Origin: Legionella_C sp963803545
GTDB lineage: Bacteria > Pseudomonadota > Gammaproteobacteria > Legionellales > Legionellaceae
Assembly: GCA_963803545.1 (NCBI GenBank)
Contig: CAWDMX010000004.1
Location: forward strand, 248,001-312,000
DNA length: 64,000 nt
Reading direction: 5' to 3'
Of this stretch, positions 34,757 to 44,063 are shown piece after piece. Numbering within the stretch: position 1 is the first letter of the stretch; the number at the start of each line of letters is the position of its first letter. Position numbers and translations under genes: made by a program. The notes under the pieces were generated by a model. It saw only the letters and a list, made by a program, of their open reading frames with translations. It had not been told where the DNA came from and searched no databases.

Positions 34757-36172
34757 TTAAGGGGTTTCGGGCAAAGAAAAAAACACTTTTACAATAAGTC
34801 CTGTACCCTCTGAAGGAGCGTTTAGCTCCACGCGGCCTCCATGCAGATCACAAATTTGTCGCACTATAGCTAACCCTAAACCACTGCCAGTGCTTTTATT
34901 ACCCAGAACCCGGAAAAATCGCTCAAACACACGGCTTTGCAGCTCAATGGGAATACCAGGGCCGTTATCACGTACTTCCAAAACCAGGTTTTCCATAGTT
35001 TGATAAACTTTAACCAAAACAACGCCTTCTTCTTCGTTGCAATAACGAATTGCGTTATCGACTAAATTACGAATTAAAATGCTTATTGCAGTAGAGTTAC
35101 CGGTAAAGTGTGTTGCAATTTGTTCATGTTCAAACTCAAGTTCAATATTTTTTTCAACAGCACTTGGAGCAAGCATTGCTAATATTTCTCGCGTTAATTT
35201 AACTAAATTAACTTCGTCACTATCGTTGATGTTCGCGGCCTCAGGAACCAGCTTACTCATTGTTAAAAGTTGTTGCACTATGTGGGTGCTTCGATTAACG
35301 CTCGCAATAAGCTTTTGTAATGCAGCGTTTTTATCTTCTAAGTTATTACTGTTTAAGGCCACCTGCGCTTGGGCTTTTAAGGCGGCTAGTGGCGTGCGTA
35401 ATTCATGAGCCGCATCGGCTGCAAAACGTTTTTCACGTTCAAAACCCTCTTGTAAGCGGAAAAATAACTTGTTTAACTCATCAATCACCGGTTTAATCTC
35501 CTCAGGTACTTCTCTAAGGTTAACCGGATCCAGATGCGTGGGTGCGCGATTTGCAACTTCTTGAGCTACTCTATCCAGGCTGTCCAAGCCTCGGCCAATA
35601 ATTATCCATATCAGCAAACCCGAAAGAGGAAAAGTTAATAGCATGATGTAGAGATCGTCTTGCGCAATACGACGACCTAATTCATTGCGGGTGTCGTAAC
35701 GTTCAGCCAGCGCTGTGCGCGTACCGGATTTATCATTGTAGGCTGTGAAAACACGCCATTTTTGATTGTTAAGTAGCTTATCACTGAAACCATCAATGTC
35801 GGACGTAAGCGGTATTTTGGGGGCAGAAGACGAATGCAGTAAAAGTTTTCCACCGTTCGTCCATACTTGAAAGTTAAATTTATTAAAATAATTTTTAGGA
35901 GGTAAATCGCTTAGGAATCGACGTTGGTAGTAATGTTCAATTTTGTGCGGTATGAGCTCTAATGCGTTTTGGATTTGAGGTAACTGCCGCTTATAAACAT
36001 CGTCGCCAAGTAGGGCCTGGTACGACAGGGCTGATATCGCCATTAGAGTGTCTAAATGTTCTTGGATATCTTTTTGATCAAGATAATAGTTGCCAATAGC
36101 CGTTAATGTAGTGGTAATCGTTATCGCAAGAAGCAGATTGATAAGTAAAAATTTGCGAATTGATGATTTCAC
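34757..36172 (-). CDS. Sensor histidine kinase, QseC/PmrB-like
   Basis: A membrane kinase paired with the response regulator just upstream. I take the GTG at 36172 as start, giving a compact N-terminus (KSSIRKFLLINLLLAITITT) with TM1; a TTG at 36199 overlapping the regulator is the alternative. It has TM1 (about 7-28), a periplasmic loop of about 140 residues, TM2 (about 175-195), a HAMP-like linker, HisKA with H256 (ADAAHELRTPLAALKAQ), an N-box LVDNAIRY, and GLGLAIVRQICDLHGG. The layout and the HELRTPLAAL box fit QseC/PmrB. The signal sensed is not visible in the sequence. Confidence 0.85.
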   Translation of the reverse strand: MKSSIRKFLLINLLLAITITTTLTAIGNYYLDQKDIQEHLDTLMAISALSYQALLGDDVYKRQLPQIQNALELIPHKIEHYYQRRFLSDLPPKNYFNKFNFQVWTNGGKLLLHSSSAPKIPLTSDIDGFSDKLLNNQKWRVFTAYNDKSGTRTALAERYDTRNELGRRIAQDDLYIMLLTFPLSGLLIWIIIGRGLDSLDRVAQEVANRAPTHLDPVNLREVPEEIKPVIDELNKLFFRLQEGFEREKRFAADAAHELRTPLAALKAQAQVALNSNNLEDKNAALQKLIASVNRSTHIVQQLLTMSKLVPEAANINDSDEVNLVKLTREILAMLAPSAVEKNIELEFEHEQIATHFTGNSTAISILIRNLVDNAIRYCNEEEGVVLVKVYQTMENLVLEVRDNGPGIPIELQSRVFERFFRVLGNKSTGSGLGLAIVRQICDLHGGRVELNAPSEGTGLIVKVFFSLPETP

Positions 36173-36176
36173 GAGT

Positions 36177-36845
36177 TTAATAAGCCTCAGGTTTTTCAAT
36201 CATATAACCAATCCCACGGATGGTGCGAATAAAATTGGCGTTTAATTTTTTTCGTAAATTGTGAACATGCACTTCCAAAGCATTACTGTCTACATCTTCA
36301 TCCCAGCCGTAAATACTTTGCATTAATTGCTCACGTGATAACACGTGGCCACAATTTTCTAATAACTTTTGCAGTAAAGAGAATTCACGGCGAGGGACGT
36401 TAACGATTTGGTCGTCAACGTAAACAGTGTGGGCGGCTGGGTCAAGAATAATATTACGGTATTGAATATGGGTTTCTGCACGTCCTTGTGATCGTCGCGT
36501 TAAAGCGCGTACCCGCGCACCTAGCTCATTTAAATCGAAAGGTTTTACAATGTAGTCATCAGCGCCACTATCCAGCCCTCTAATTCTATCTTGTATAGAT
36601 TCGCGGGCGGTTAAAATTATAACCGGTGTTGTGTTGTTTTCATTGCGAATTGCTTGTAAAAATCCTAGACCTGAAAGTTTAGGCAAGCCTAAATCAAGAA
36701 TAATCAACTCAAACTGTTCAACCTTCACTGCTGAGCGGGCTGCCACACCGTCCTTAAGCCAGTCAACAATATAGCCGAACTGAATTAAACCCGTTTTGAG
36801 AGCATCACCTAAAAATTCATCGTCTTCTACTAATAACAAGCGCAT
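36177..36845 (-). CDS. OmpR-family response regulator, QseB/PmrA-like
   Basis: A 222-aa DNA-binding response regulator. The receiver domain has acidic pocket E7-D8-D9, phospho-acceptor D51 (IILDLGLPK) and K in DDYIVKPFD. The C-terminal winged helix ends with EVHVHNLRKKLNANFIRTIRGIGYMIEKP. The sequence is closest in my memory to QseB and PmrA. The kinase gene follows 4 bases later and yciB lies 14 bases upstream, so the three probably share one transcript. Confidence 0.9.
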   Translation of the reverse strand: MRLLLVEDDEFLGDALKTGLIQFGYIVDWLKDGVAARSAVKVEQFELIILDLGLPKLSGLGFLQAIRNENNTTPVIILTARESIQDRIRGLDSGADDYIVKPFDLNELGARVRALTRRSQGRAETHIQYRNIILDPAAHTVYVDDQIVNVPRREFSLLQKLLENCGHVLSREQLMQSIYGWDEDVDSNALEVHVHNLRKKLNANFIRTIRGIGYMIEKPEAY

Positions 36846-36859
36846 ATTATTGTCCTTAT

Positions 36860-37420
36860 TCAGATATTTTTTGATGAATTTTGAGAAGGCGGCTTATCGA
36901 GTGTGTGGTGTGTCAAATACAAAGCTTGTAGTAAAACGAAAACAACGGTGGCTGATGTTGTACCAAAAAGTTTGAAATTAACCCAGGTATCGGTATTAAA
37001 ATAATAAGCCACATAAAGATTTGCTGCACCCATTGCTATAAAGAACAAAACCCAAGCGTAATTTAATCGCTTCCACACGCCACTGGATAAAGTAAGGTTG
37101 GATTCCATAAATTTCTGTATAAGTGGTTTCTGTGAGAACAAGCCCGAGCCAAGAAAAAAAACAGCAGTTAGCCAATATATGCCGGTTGGCTTCCATTTTA
37201 TGAACCAAGGGTTATGAAAGAATAGGGTTGCGCCCCCCAACAATAGAATCAAAAATAAACTGATTAAATGCATTTTTTCATAACGATGATGGCGGATACG
37301 AAATACCACTACCTGAATAGAGGACGCGATCATCGCAACCCCTGTAGCGTTGTATATGCCAAAAAATTTGTACGTGATAAAAAAAAGCAAGATTGGGAAA
37401 AAATTAAATAATATTTTCAT
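36860..37420 (-). CDS. yciB: Inner-membrane septation protein A family (YciB)
   Basis: A 186-aa polytopic membrane protein of the YciB/IspZ family, implicated in cell-envelope upkeep and septation. The N-terminus KILFNFFPILLFFITYKFFGIYNAT and the block FHNPWFIKWKPTGIYWL are diagnostic. Five hydrophobic segments are visible. It precedes the response regulator by 14 bases. Confidence 0.92.
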   Translation of the reverse strand: MKILFNFFPILLFFITYKFFGIYNATGVAMIASSIQVVVFRIRHHRYEKMHLISLFLILLLGGATLFFHNPWFIKWKPTGIYWLTAVFFLGSGLFSQKPLIQKFMESNLTLSSGVWKRLNYAWVLFFIAMGAANLYVAYYFNTDTWVNFKLFGTTSATVVFVLLQALYLTHHTLDKPPSQNSSKNI

Positions 37421-37497
37421 TAAAATGAGTACTTTTTAAACAAAAAACATACCTTAAGTATAACATAAATAAGCAAAATTAACTATCAGCACTTCTT

Positions 37498-38910
37498 TTA
37501 GCCAATTAAAAGCCGCTGTCCTGGTTTTAAGGTACTATTTTTAAGCGAAGGATTGAGTTTCAACAGATTATCGAGTGAAGCGTCGTTTTTTTTAATAATA
37601 CTTTGAAGGTTATCTCCTTTTAGGACGATATAGGTACCGGGATTAATCATGGTTTTCCACAGGACAAGCTGATCGCCCTTCTGAATGTTCTTATCCGGCT
37701 CCATTTTGTTCCAAACCCGTATTTTAGACGCAGTTGTGGCGTATTTTTTTTCTAAGGTTGCGACAGTCTCGCCTTTTTGGACAATATGAATCACTTTAAT
37801 ATTCTGATAGGAAATTGGCTTATTTACCACGGGTGAGACTGTTTTTTTTGCAAAAGCAGGCACGTGCTTAGCGTTAGGAATTAAAATATTCTGACCCGTT
37901 TTAAGCTTATCGGTCTTTAAGCGATTGAGCTGGTGTATTAGTGTTGGCGTGGTAAAGTACAAACGGGCAATAGAGTAAATATTTTCACCGCGGCCAACTT
38001 TATGGCGGGTCAGGCTAACTCGTTTTTCCTCAGGCAGTAGGGATAGGTTGTGATTAAAGCGTGCAACTTTAGCCGTGGGGATGAGTAGTTTATAGGGTTT
38101 GTAAGGAGGGGTTGCCCAGCGATTGTATCCTGGATTTAGTTGAATTAAATCTTTATAAGAAATACCCGCAAGTTTTGCGGCGTTATTAAGGTCGATTTGG
38201 CTGCCGATATTAACCTCTTGAAAGTAAGGTGTGTGCGCAATATCAGGTAAATGTACGTGGTAGTAGTTAGGATTCTTGATAACTTCAGCAAGAGCTAGCA
38301 ATCGTGGAACATAAGCACGCGTTTCACGGGGAAGACCTAGCTGCCAAAAATTAACCTTACGGGGATTTTGTCCGCTATTTTTGATAGACCGCGCAACGGT
38401 GCCTTCGCCAGAGTCGTAGGCGGCCATCGCTAGTATCCAATCGCCATGAAAATAATGATGCAGATATGCCAGATAATTTAATGCCGCATCCGTGGAAGGT
38501 CTAATACTACGGCGCGCATCAAACCACCAATCTTGCTTTAATCCCAAATCACCGCCGGTGCGCGGCATCAACTGCCACAGTCCGGCTGCGCCTACCCCAG
38601 AGTAGGCAAAAGGATTGTAAGCACTTTCTATCATAGGTAGTAAGGCGAGCTCGCCGGGTAAATTACGTTTGCGAATTTCAGTTACAATATGATAAATGTA
38701 GGGTTCCGATTTCACTAGCTGCTTCAGATAACTTGGGTGCGCCACCAGCCAACGAATTTGCGTTTGAACCTCAGGTTGTGTAACCGCATGATTAATTTGC
38801 ATTTCACGACGTAATACATCCCACACATTTGGAGCGGGTTGGCATTTACCGAGCAAACTGAACGTCTGCAAGCATATAAACAGTATTGTAGGAATGGTTT
38901 TAAACTTCAA
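37498..38910 (-). CDS. mltD: Lytic murein transglycosylase D
   Basis: A 470-aa exported peptidoglycan-cleaving enzyme. The SLT domain (about 75-200) has catalytic E95 in LLPMIESAYNPFA and the GAAGLWQLMPRTG and MAAYDSGEGTV blocks. Three LysM peptidoglycan-binding domains follow (about 303-350, 375-420, 425-470). The signal region ends FSLLGKCQPA; unlike E. coli MltD the residue before Cys is Lys, so a standard lipobox is missing and the protein may be periplasmic rather than lipid-anchored. Confidence 0.93.
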   Translation of the reverse strand: MKFKTIPTILFICLQTFSLLGKCQPAPNVWDVLRREMQINHAVTQPEVQTQIRWLVAHPSYLKQLVKSEPYIYHIVTEIRKRNLPGELALLPMIESAYNPFAYSGVGAAGLWQLMPRTGGDLGLKQDWWFDARRSIRPSTDAALNYLAYLHHYFHGDWILAMAAYDSGEGTVARSIKNSGQNPRKVNFWQLGLPRETRAYVPRLLALAEVIKNPNYYHVHLPDIAHTPYFQEVNIGSQIDLNNAAKLAGISYKDLIQLNPGYNRWATPPYKPYKLLIPTAKVARFNHNLSLLPEEKRVSLTRHKVGRGENIYSIARLYFTTPTLIHQLNRLKTDKLKTGQNILIPNAKHVPAFAKKTVSPVVNKPISYQNIKVIHIVQKGETVATLEKKYATTASKIRVWNKMEPDKNIQKGDQLVLWKTMINPGTYIVLKGDNLQSIIKKNDASLDNLLKLNPSLKNSTLKPGQRLLIG

Positions 38911-38952
38911 TAGAACTACCTACCGCATTTTTTAGAGGGAGGTCATTGTATC

Positions 38953-38987
38953 TTAAAAAACAGCTAACGGGAAATTTCTGTTTTTAA
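38953..38987. terminator. Terminator-like hairpin upstream of mltD
   Basis: Arms AAAAACAG and CTGTTTTT flank a 14-base loop. T-runs occur on both strands. It lies in the 200-base spacer between gloB and mltD and could end the gloB transcript, which runs leftward into it. Confidence 0.45.
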
Positions 38988-39112
38988 AATGATCAGTTAA
39001 ATACGTATAAGGACTTTTAGCGTCTATTTTATAACAGAAAAAGCAAATTTAGTTTTCAAGAATTAGTGATTTTAGCAAATCTAATTGCGAGTGAATTGTC
39101 GTGATAAAACAA

Positions 39113-39874
39113 TTATTGGAAGCAATCTTTTTGCTTACGCAAAATACTGAAAATGGAAAATGGTTCCAAGGAGTTGCTGCCGTACTGTCGGGTGAAGTTA
39201 CTTACTTCCACCTGGTTTAGGCGTAGAAAAGGGTTAATTTGCAATTCTTTTTCTATAGTGGAAGGCAGCGTTATTTTTGACTTATTGCTTTGTAAATGTT
39301 GTAAATACTTATTAATTACTTGATTAGAAGGTTCAACAAATTGTCCAAACCTTAGATTGGCCTCGGTGTATTCATGAGCGCAATACACTTTAGTTAGGGG
39401 CGGTAATTGGGCTAATTTTTGCAGCGAAGAATACAACTGTTGCATCGTGCCATCAAAAACTCGGCCGCACCCTGCTGAAAATAAGGTATCACCACAAAAC
39501 AGCATGGCTTGTGTTTTTTCCCAATAGCAAATATGCGTGCTGGTGTGACCGGGGGTAGTGAGTACTTCAAATTGCCAATTTTCACAATCAATCGTTTCAC
39601 CACCATTAAGCGCGGTAACAGAAGACAGGCGTGCATCACGTGGCCCAAACACAGAAACCTGTGGAAATTTTACGCTAAGCTCGGCAACACCGTTACAGTG
39701 GTCGTAGTGATGGTGGGTCAATAAAATAGTAGTTAGGGTTAAATTATTGTGTGTAAGATACTCTAAAACAGGTGCGCTTTCACCGGGGTCAACACATATT
39801 ACATTAGTCGTTTTGTCATTAATTAATAACCAAATATAATTATCGGTAAACGCTGATAACGCAATAATTGTCAT
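39113..39874 (-). CDS. gloB: Hydroxyacylglutathione hydrolase (glyoxalase II)
   Basis: A metallo-beta-lactamase-fold enzyme that hydrolyses S-lactoylglutathione in methylglyoxal detoxification. The start is ATG 39874 (TIIALSAFTDNYIWLL), with AGGA upstream. The zinc site THHHYDH is at 53-59, CGDTLFSAGCGRVFDG follows, and the C-terminal glutathione-binding domain is present (PFLRLN). It has 253 aa, the usual length. It follows rlmJ by 28 bases. Confidence 0.95.
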   Translation of the reverse strand: MTIIALSAFTDNYIWLLINDKTTNVICVDPGESAPVLEYLTHNNLTLTTILLTHHHYDHCNGVAELSVKFPQVSVFGPRDARLSSVTALNGGETIDCENWQFEVLTTPGHTSTHICYWEKTQAMLFCGDTLFSAGCGRVFDGTMQQLYSSLQKLAQLPPLTKVYCAHEYTEANLRFGQFVEPSNQVINKYLQHLQSNKSKITLPSTIEKELQINPFLRLNQVEVSNFTRQYGSNSLEPFSIFSILRKQKDCFQ

Positions 39875-39902
39875 AGACTGGTTCCTGTTTAATTGTGGAA
39901 GA

Positions 39903-40733
39903 CTATTCACCAGTCTTTATAATAAAGCTTGACTGGCCCGGATTAAAAATTGTTTTCAAGTACTTCAGTCCCGTAGATAAATTATCCGATAAAGTAAACG
40001 GCGGGTTAATAACCCACATTCCGCACCCGACCATACCAAAACTTGGTCGTGTTTCGAGATAAAACTCCGCTTGCAAAAAGTTAGCGCTAATAGTCGTTAA
40101 ACGTCGGACAAATTGTTCGTGAATATGTTTATCAATTATGGGGTACCATACACAAAAAGTCCCGGTTGAAAATAGTTTGTAAGCGTCACTAAGGGCTTGT
40201 GGAATGGTGCGAAAATTTTCTTTAATCTCATACGAGGGATCGATAAAAATTAGTCCTCTTTTTTCTAGAGGAGGTAGGGCTGCCTTCAATTGAACCAGTC
40301 CATCCTCATTAGAAAAGCGTACCTTCTTGCCAAGCTTGGGCAGCGTCGCCAATGAGTCGAATTCTCGGGGGTGCAGCTCTGAAAAAATTAATCGGTCGCA
40401 TCTGCGTAATTGTTGGATAGCAAACTGCGGTGATCCTGGATAAAAGCGCAGGGCTGTGTTTTTGTTAGAGAGGCTTATAGTTTCAATATATTTATCAAAA
40501 ACACTCGGCAGATGGTTTTTATGTTCCCAAAGCAGAGAAACGCCCTGCTTGTGCTCCATGGTTTTTGTTGCTTGCCCGTCTAAAAGATCGTACCTGCCTT
40601 TACCACTGTGCGTTTCCAAATACAATAATGGTTTTTCTTTGATGGTCAAATAACTTGTTAATTGACATAAAGTGAAATGTTTAACCACGTCAGCAAAATT
40701 TCCAGCGTGATAGCCATGTTGATAACTAAGCAT
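39903..40733 (-). CDS. rlmJ: 23S rRNA (adenine2030-N6)-methyltransferase RlmJ
   Basis: A 276-aa SAM-dependent methyltransferase for A2030 of 23S rRNA. The N-terminus LSYQHGYHAGNFADVVKH is highly characteristic. The SAM-binding region is YLETHSGKGRYDL, and the catalytic motif for N6-adenine methylation is FIDPSYE. The C-terminal segment GMVGCGMWVINPPF also fits. It is the first gene of a leftward pair with gloB. Confidence 0.95.
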   Translation of the reverse strand: MLSYQHGYHAGNFADVVKHFTLCQLTSYLTIKEKPLLYLETHSGKGRYDLLDGQATKTMEHKQGVSLLWEHKNHLPSVFDKYIETISLSNKNTALRFYPGSPQFAIQQLRRCDRLIFSELHPREFDSLATLPKLGKKVRFSNEDGLVQLKAALPPLEKRGLIFIDPSYEIKENFRTIPQALSDAYKLFSTGTFCVWYPIIDKHIHEQFVRRLTTISANFLQAEFYLETRPSFGMVGCGMWVINPPFTLSDNLSTGLKYLKTIFNPGQSSFIIKTGE

Positions 40734-40852
40734 TTAGCCTCGCGACAATTCTAATAAGAGCCTAAGTATAATCGGAAAACCAAAAATTTAGTTAAGAATT
40801 GCTTAAGATAATTGCACTATACTGAAATCAGGCTAACATTGAGGGTTGATAT

Positions 40853-41044
40853 ATGAGCACTTTGCATAATTATGATGACAGCTCTATCTTTTCTGATTTT
40901 CAGGTTGAAGAAGATGCCGCAACTTTGACTCATAGAAAGTTAGTTCGAAAACTTCTTGAGGATAAATTAGAGCAAAAACGTCTTCGTGAAGAAATGGATG
41001 AGCTAAACTGCGGATTTGACTGGAAAGAATTCGAGAAGCGTTAA
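40853..41044 (+). CDS. Small charged protein of unknown function
   Basis: A 63-aa protein with an acidic N-terminal half and a helical, charged C-terminal half (LVRKLLEDKLEQKRLREEMDEL) likely to form a coiled coil. GAGGG lies 7 bases before the ATG, which supports translation. The helix recalls the short PA3496-type family of gammaproteobacteria, but this is not certain. It is cytoplasmic, divergent from rlmJ and convergent with valS. Confidence 0.6.
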   Translation: MSTLHNYDDSSIFSDFQVEEDAATLTHRKLVRKLLEDKLEQKRLREEMDELNCGFDWKEFEKR

Positions 41045-41123
41045 TCATTAACATTTTATAGGATAGACCTCATCGTATGTAATACCGCATGACCGTGATG
41101 ATGCTTGAGTATCTTATACCGAT

Positions 41124-41168
41124 ATTCACCATTTTAAATCGCGTGCAACAGCGTATAATGTGGTGAAT
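41124..41168. repeat. Inverted repeat between the small ORF and valS
   Basis: Perfect 8-base arms ATTCACCA (41124-41131) and TGGTGAAT (41161-41168) are 29 bases apart in the convergent spacer. No T-run follows. Confidence 0.4.
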
Positions 41169-41207
41169 AACGATTAGGTGTTTATTAAAAGAGTTTGTTA
41201 CTCAGCC

Positions 41208-43973
41208 CTATAATTGGCGAATTACGTTGCAGTGGTCCTCAAGCTTCGTTTTAGCTGAATGCGCCTGCGCTAATTTTTCTTTTTCTTTTTCAATAATTTC
41301 AGCAGGCGCTTTATCACTAAATTTTGGATTCGCAAGCTTTGTTTTCGCCAACAAAATATCTTTCTCAAGTTTTGCAATTTCTTTGACCAAGCGTTGTAAC
41401 TCAGCGTTTTTATCAATGATCCCGGCCATTGGAATGAGCAACTCTAAATTTCTAACGACTGCGGTGGCGGCAAGGGGCATGTCATCATTAGCGGTCAAAT
41501 AGCTAAGGCTATCTAGTTTACAAATACTCACTAAGGTCGTTGTGTATTTCGTTAAAAGAGCATCCGCTTGTTGGTCCGCATTTTTAATGATCAATGGAAT
41601 TTTTTTAGCGGGTGAAATGCCCATTTCACTGCGAATAGTGCGTACCGATTGAATAATTTCCTGAATCCACTTCATTTCCTTTTCTAAGCTGTCGTCTATA
41701 AATTGTTCATTCACATGAGGAAATGGACTTAGCATAATACTTTCATTAACCTGGCTCGTAAGTTTTCGAATGCGCTGCCAAATTTCTTCTGTAATAAAAG
41801 GCATTATTGGGTGTAAGAGTTTAAGCGTTTGGTCCAAAACATGGACGAGTGTACGTCTTGTGCCTCTTAGCATCGGTGCAATAGCATCTTCTGCGTATAA
41901 AACGGGTTTAGAAAGCTCTAAATACCAATCGCAGTATTCATGCCACATAAATTCGTATAAAAGACTGGCAAGTAAATCAAAGCGGTAAATTTCGATAAAA
42001 TGATGGGCATTGATAATAGTTTTTTGCAGCCGCGATAATATCCATTTATCGGCAGCACTGTATTGAAAGGCACCATCTTCAAAGTCGCTGTTTACATCTT
42101 CAGTATTTAAAAGAACATAACGCGCGGCGTTCCAAATTTTGTTGCAAAAATTACGGTAGGCCTCGACGCGGGGTAAATCAAACCTAATTTGTCTACCGGT
42201 TGAGGCGAGCGCGCAGTAGGTAAAGCGCAGTGCGTCCGTTCCGTAGGCTTCTATACCATTAGGAAATTCTTTGCGAGTGGCTTTAGCAATTTTGTCTTTA
42301 GTCGTTGTAAGTAATAAATCTTTGGTTCGTTTGTGTACTAAGCTTTCGCTATCAATGCCGTCAATAATATCCAGGGGGTCGAGTACATTGCCCTTGGATT
42401 TGGACATTTTTTTGCCTTCATTATCACAAATTAAACCGGTAATGATGACATTTCTAAAAGGAATCTGGCCTGTAAATTTAAGCCCCATCATAATCATTCG
42501 TGCAACCCAGAAGAAAATGATGTCAAATCCTGTCACAAGCACGGAGGTAGGATAGAATGTTTCAAGCTCACTGCTGCGCTCAGGCCAACCCAAGGTTGTG
42601 AAGGGCCATAAGGCTGATGAAAACCAGGTGTCTAAGACATCGTCATCCTGCTGTAAAGACAGGGAGGCATCAAGATTGTAACGAAAACGAACATCATTTT
42701 CACTGTAACCTACGTAGATTTGCCCTTGAATATCGTACCAAGCTGGAATGCGATGCCCCCACCACAGCTGTCGACTGATGCACCAATCCTCAATGTTTTC
42801 CATCCATTGAAAGTAGGTTTTACTCCAATTTTCTGGAATAAAGCGAATATCACCTTGTTTGACGGCCGCAATTGCGGGCTCGGCTAAAGGCTTAGTTTTA
42901 ACATACCATTGATCGGTTAAAAGCGGTTCAATGATAGTATTTGACTTTTCACCCCGTGGAACTTTTAAAAGATGCGGAACCACTTTTTCGAGAAGATTAT
43001 GTTCGGTTAAATCTTTGATAATTTGTTCGCGCGCTACAAATCTATCCATCCCTTGATAAGCGCTGGGCGCATTTTTATTAATGGTAGCTTTTTTAGTTAA
43101 AACAGTTATACACGGAAGATTGTGCCGTTTGCCAATTTCGTGATCGTTAAAATCGTGGGCCGGTGTTATTTTAACACAGCCGCTACCAAAGGATGGGTCT
43201 ACATACGCATCGGCAATAATTGGAATAGTACGATTGCACAGTGGCAGCTCGACCATTTTACCAATCAAGTGCTGATAACGGCTGTCTTCAGGGTGTACCG
43301 CAAGCGCCGTGTCGCCTAATAAAGTTTCAGGGCGTGTGGTTGCAATAATTAAGTAATCATTGGAGTTGGTAATTTGGTATTTGATATGCCATAGAAACCC
43401 GTTTTCTTCTTCCGAAATAACTTCAAGATCCGATACAGCAGTACCCAATTTAGGATCCCAGTTCACCAAGCGTGTGCCTCGATAAATCAAGCCTTCTTCA
43501 TACAACTGAACAAATACTTTTTGCACGGCAGCCGATAGGCCATCGTCCATGGTAAAGCGCTCCCGCTCCCAATCAGCCGATGAACCCAAACGCCGCATTT
43601 GCTGGGTAATTGTTGAGCCGGATTGTTCCTTCCACGCCCATACGTGCTTCAAAAATTGATCACGAGTCATATTTTTTCGTGACATGCCCTCACGTTCGAG
43701 ACGCTGCTCTACAACGAGCTGCGTAGAAATACCTGCGTGATCGGTGCCTGGTTGCCATAGTGTTTTATCACCACGCATGCGATGGTATCGGCTTAAAATA
43801 TCCATTAAGGTATTTTGAAAACCGTGCCCCATATGTAAATTACCGGTTACATTGGGTGGGGGCAGCATAATGCAGAAGGGGTCGCCTTCGCCTTGGGCTT
43901 TAAAAAAGTGCTTTGATTCCCAATTCTGGTACCATTTCTCTTCAATGGCAGCGGGTGAATACGTTTTATCCAT
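41208..43973 (-). CDS. valS: Valyl-tRNA synthetase
   Basis: A class I synthetase of 921 aa. The HIGH motif is in PNVTGNLHMGHGFQ (about 38-51), followed by WQPGTDHAGISTQ, the editing domain (ATTRPETLLGDTALAV), WCISRQLWWGHRIPAWY, and KMSKS in GKKMSKSKGNVLDP. A C-terminal coiled-coil arm (about 850-920, KEIAKLEKDILLAKTKLAN) is complete. Confidence 0.98.
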   Translation of the reverse strand: MDKTYSPAAIEEKWYQNWESKHFFKAQGEGDPFCIMLPPPNVTGNLHMGHGFQNTLMDILSRYHRMRGDKTLWQPGTDHAGISTQLVVEQRLEREGMSRKNMTRDQFLKHVWAWKEQSGSTITQQMRRLGSSADWERERFTMDDGLSAAVQKVFVQLYEEGLIYRGTRLVNWDPKLGTAVSDLEVISEEENGFLWHIKYQITNSNDYLIIATTRPETLLGDTALAVHPEDSRYQHLIGKMVELPLCNRTIPIIADAYVDPSFGSGCVKITPAHDFNDHEIGKRHNLPCITVLTKKATINKNAPSAYQGMDRFVAREQIIKDLTEHNLLEKVVPHLLKVPRGEKSNTIIEPLLTDQWYVKTKPLAEPAIAAVKQGDIRFIPENWSKTYFQWMENIEDWCISRQLWWGHRIPAWYDIQGQIYVGYSENDVRFRYNLDASLSLQQDDDVLDTWFSSALWPFTTLGWPERSSELETFYPTSVLVTGFDIIFFWVARMIMMGLKFTGQIPFRNVIITGLICDNEGKKMSKSKGNVLDPLDIIDGIDSESLVHKRTKDLLLTTTKDKIAKATRKEFPNGIEAYGTDALRFTYCALASTGRQIRFDLPRVEAYRNFCNKIWNAARYVLLNTEDVNSDFEDGAFQYSAADKWILSRLQKTIINAHHFIEIYRFDLLASLLYEFMWHEYCDWYLELSKPVLYAEDAIAPMLRGTRRTLVHVLDQTLKLLHPIMPFITEEIWQRIRKLTSQVNESIMLSPFPHVNEQFIDDSLEKEMKWIQEIIQSVRTIRSEMGISPAKKIPLIIKNADQQADALLTKYTTTLVSICKLDSLSYLTANDDMPLAATAVVRNLELLIPMAGIIDKNAELQRLVKEIAKLEKDILLAKTKLANPKFSDKAPAEIIEKEKEKLAQAHSAKTKLEDHCNVIRQL

Positions 43974-44063
43974 GCTTTACCTACATTTTGCTAAAACCGT
44001 AGATTTTAACACGCAATCAGTTTACTTACGATAAATTTGAAGCAATAGTGCTGGTTTTGCGTG

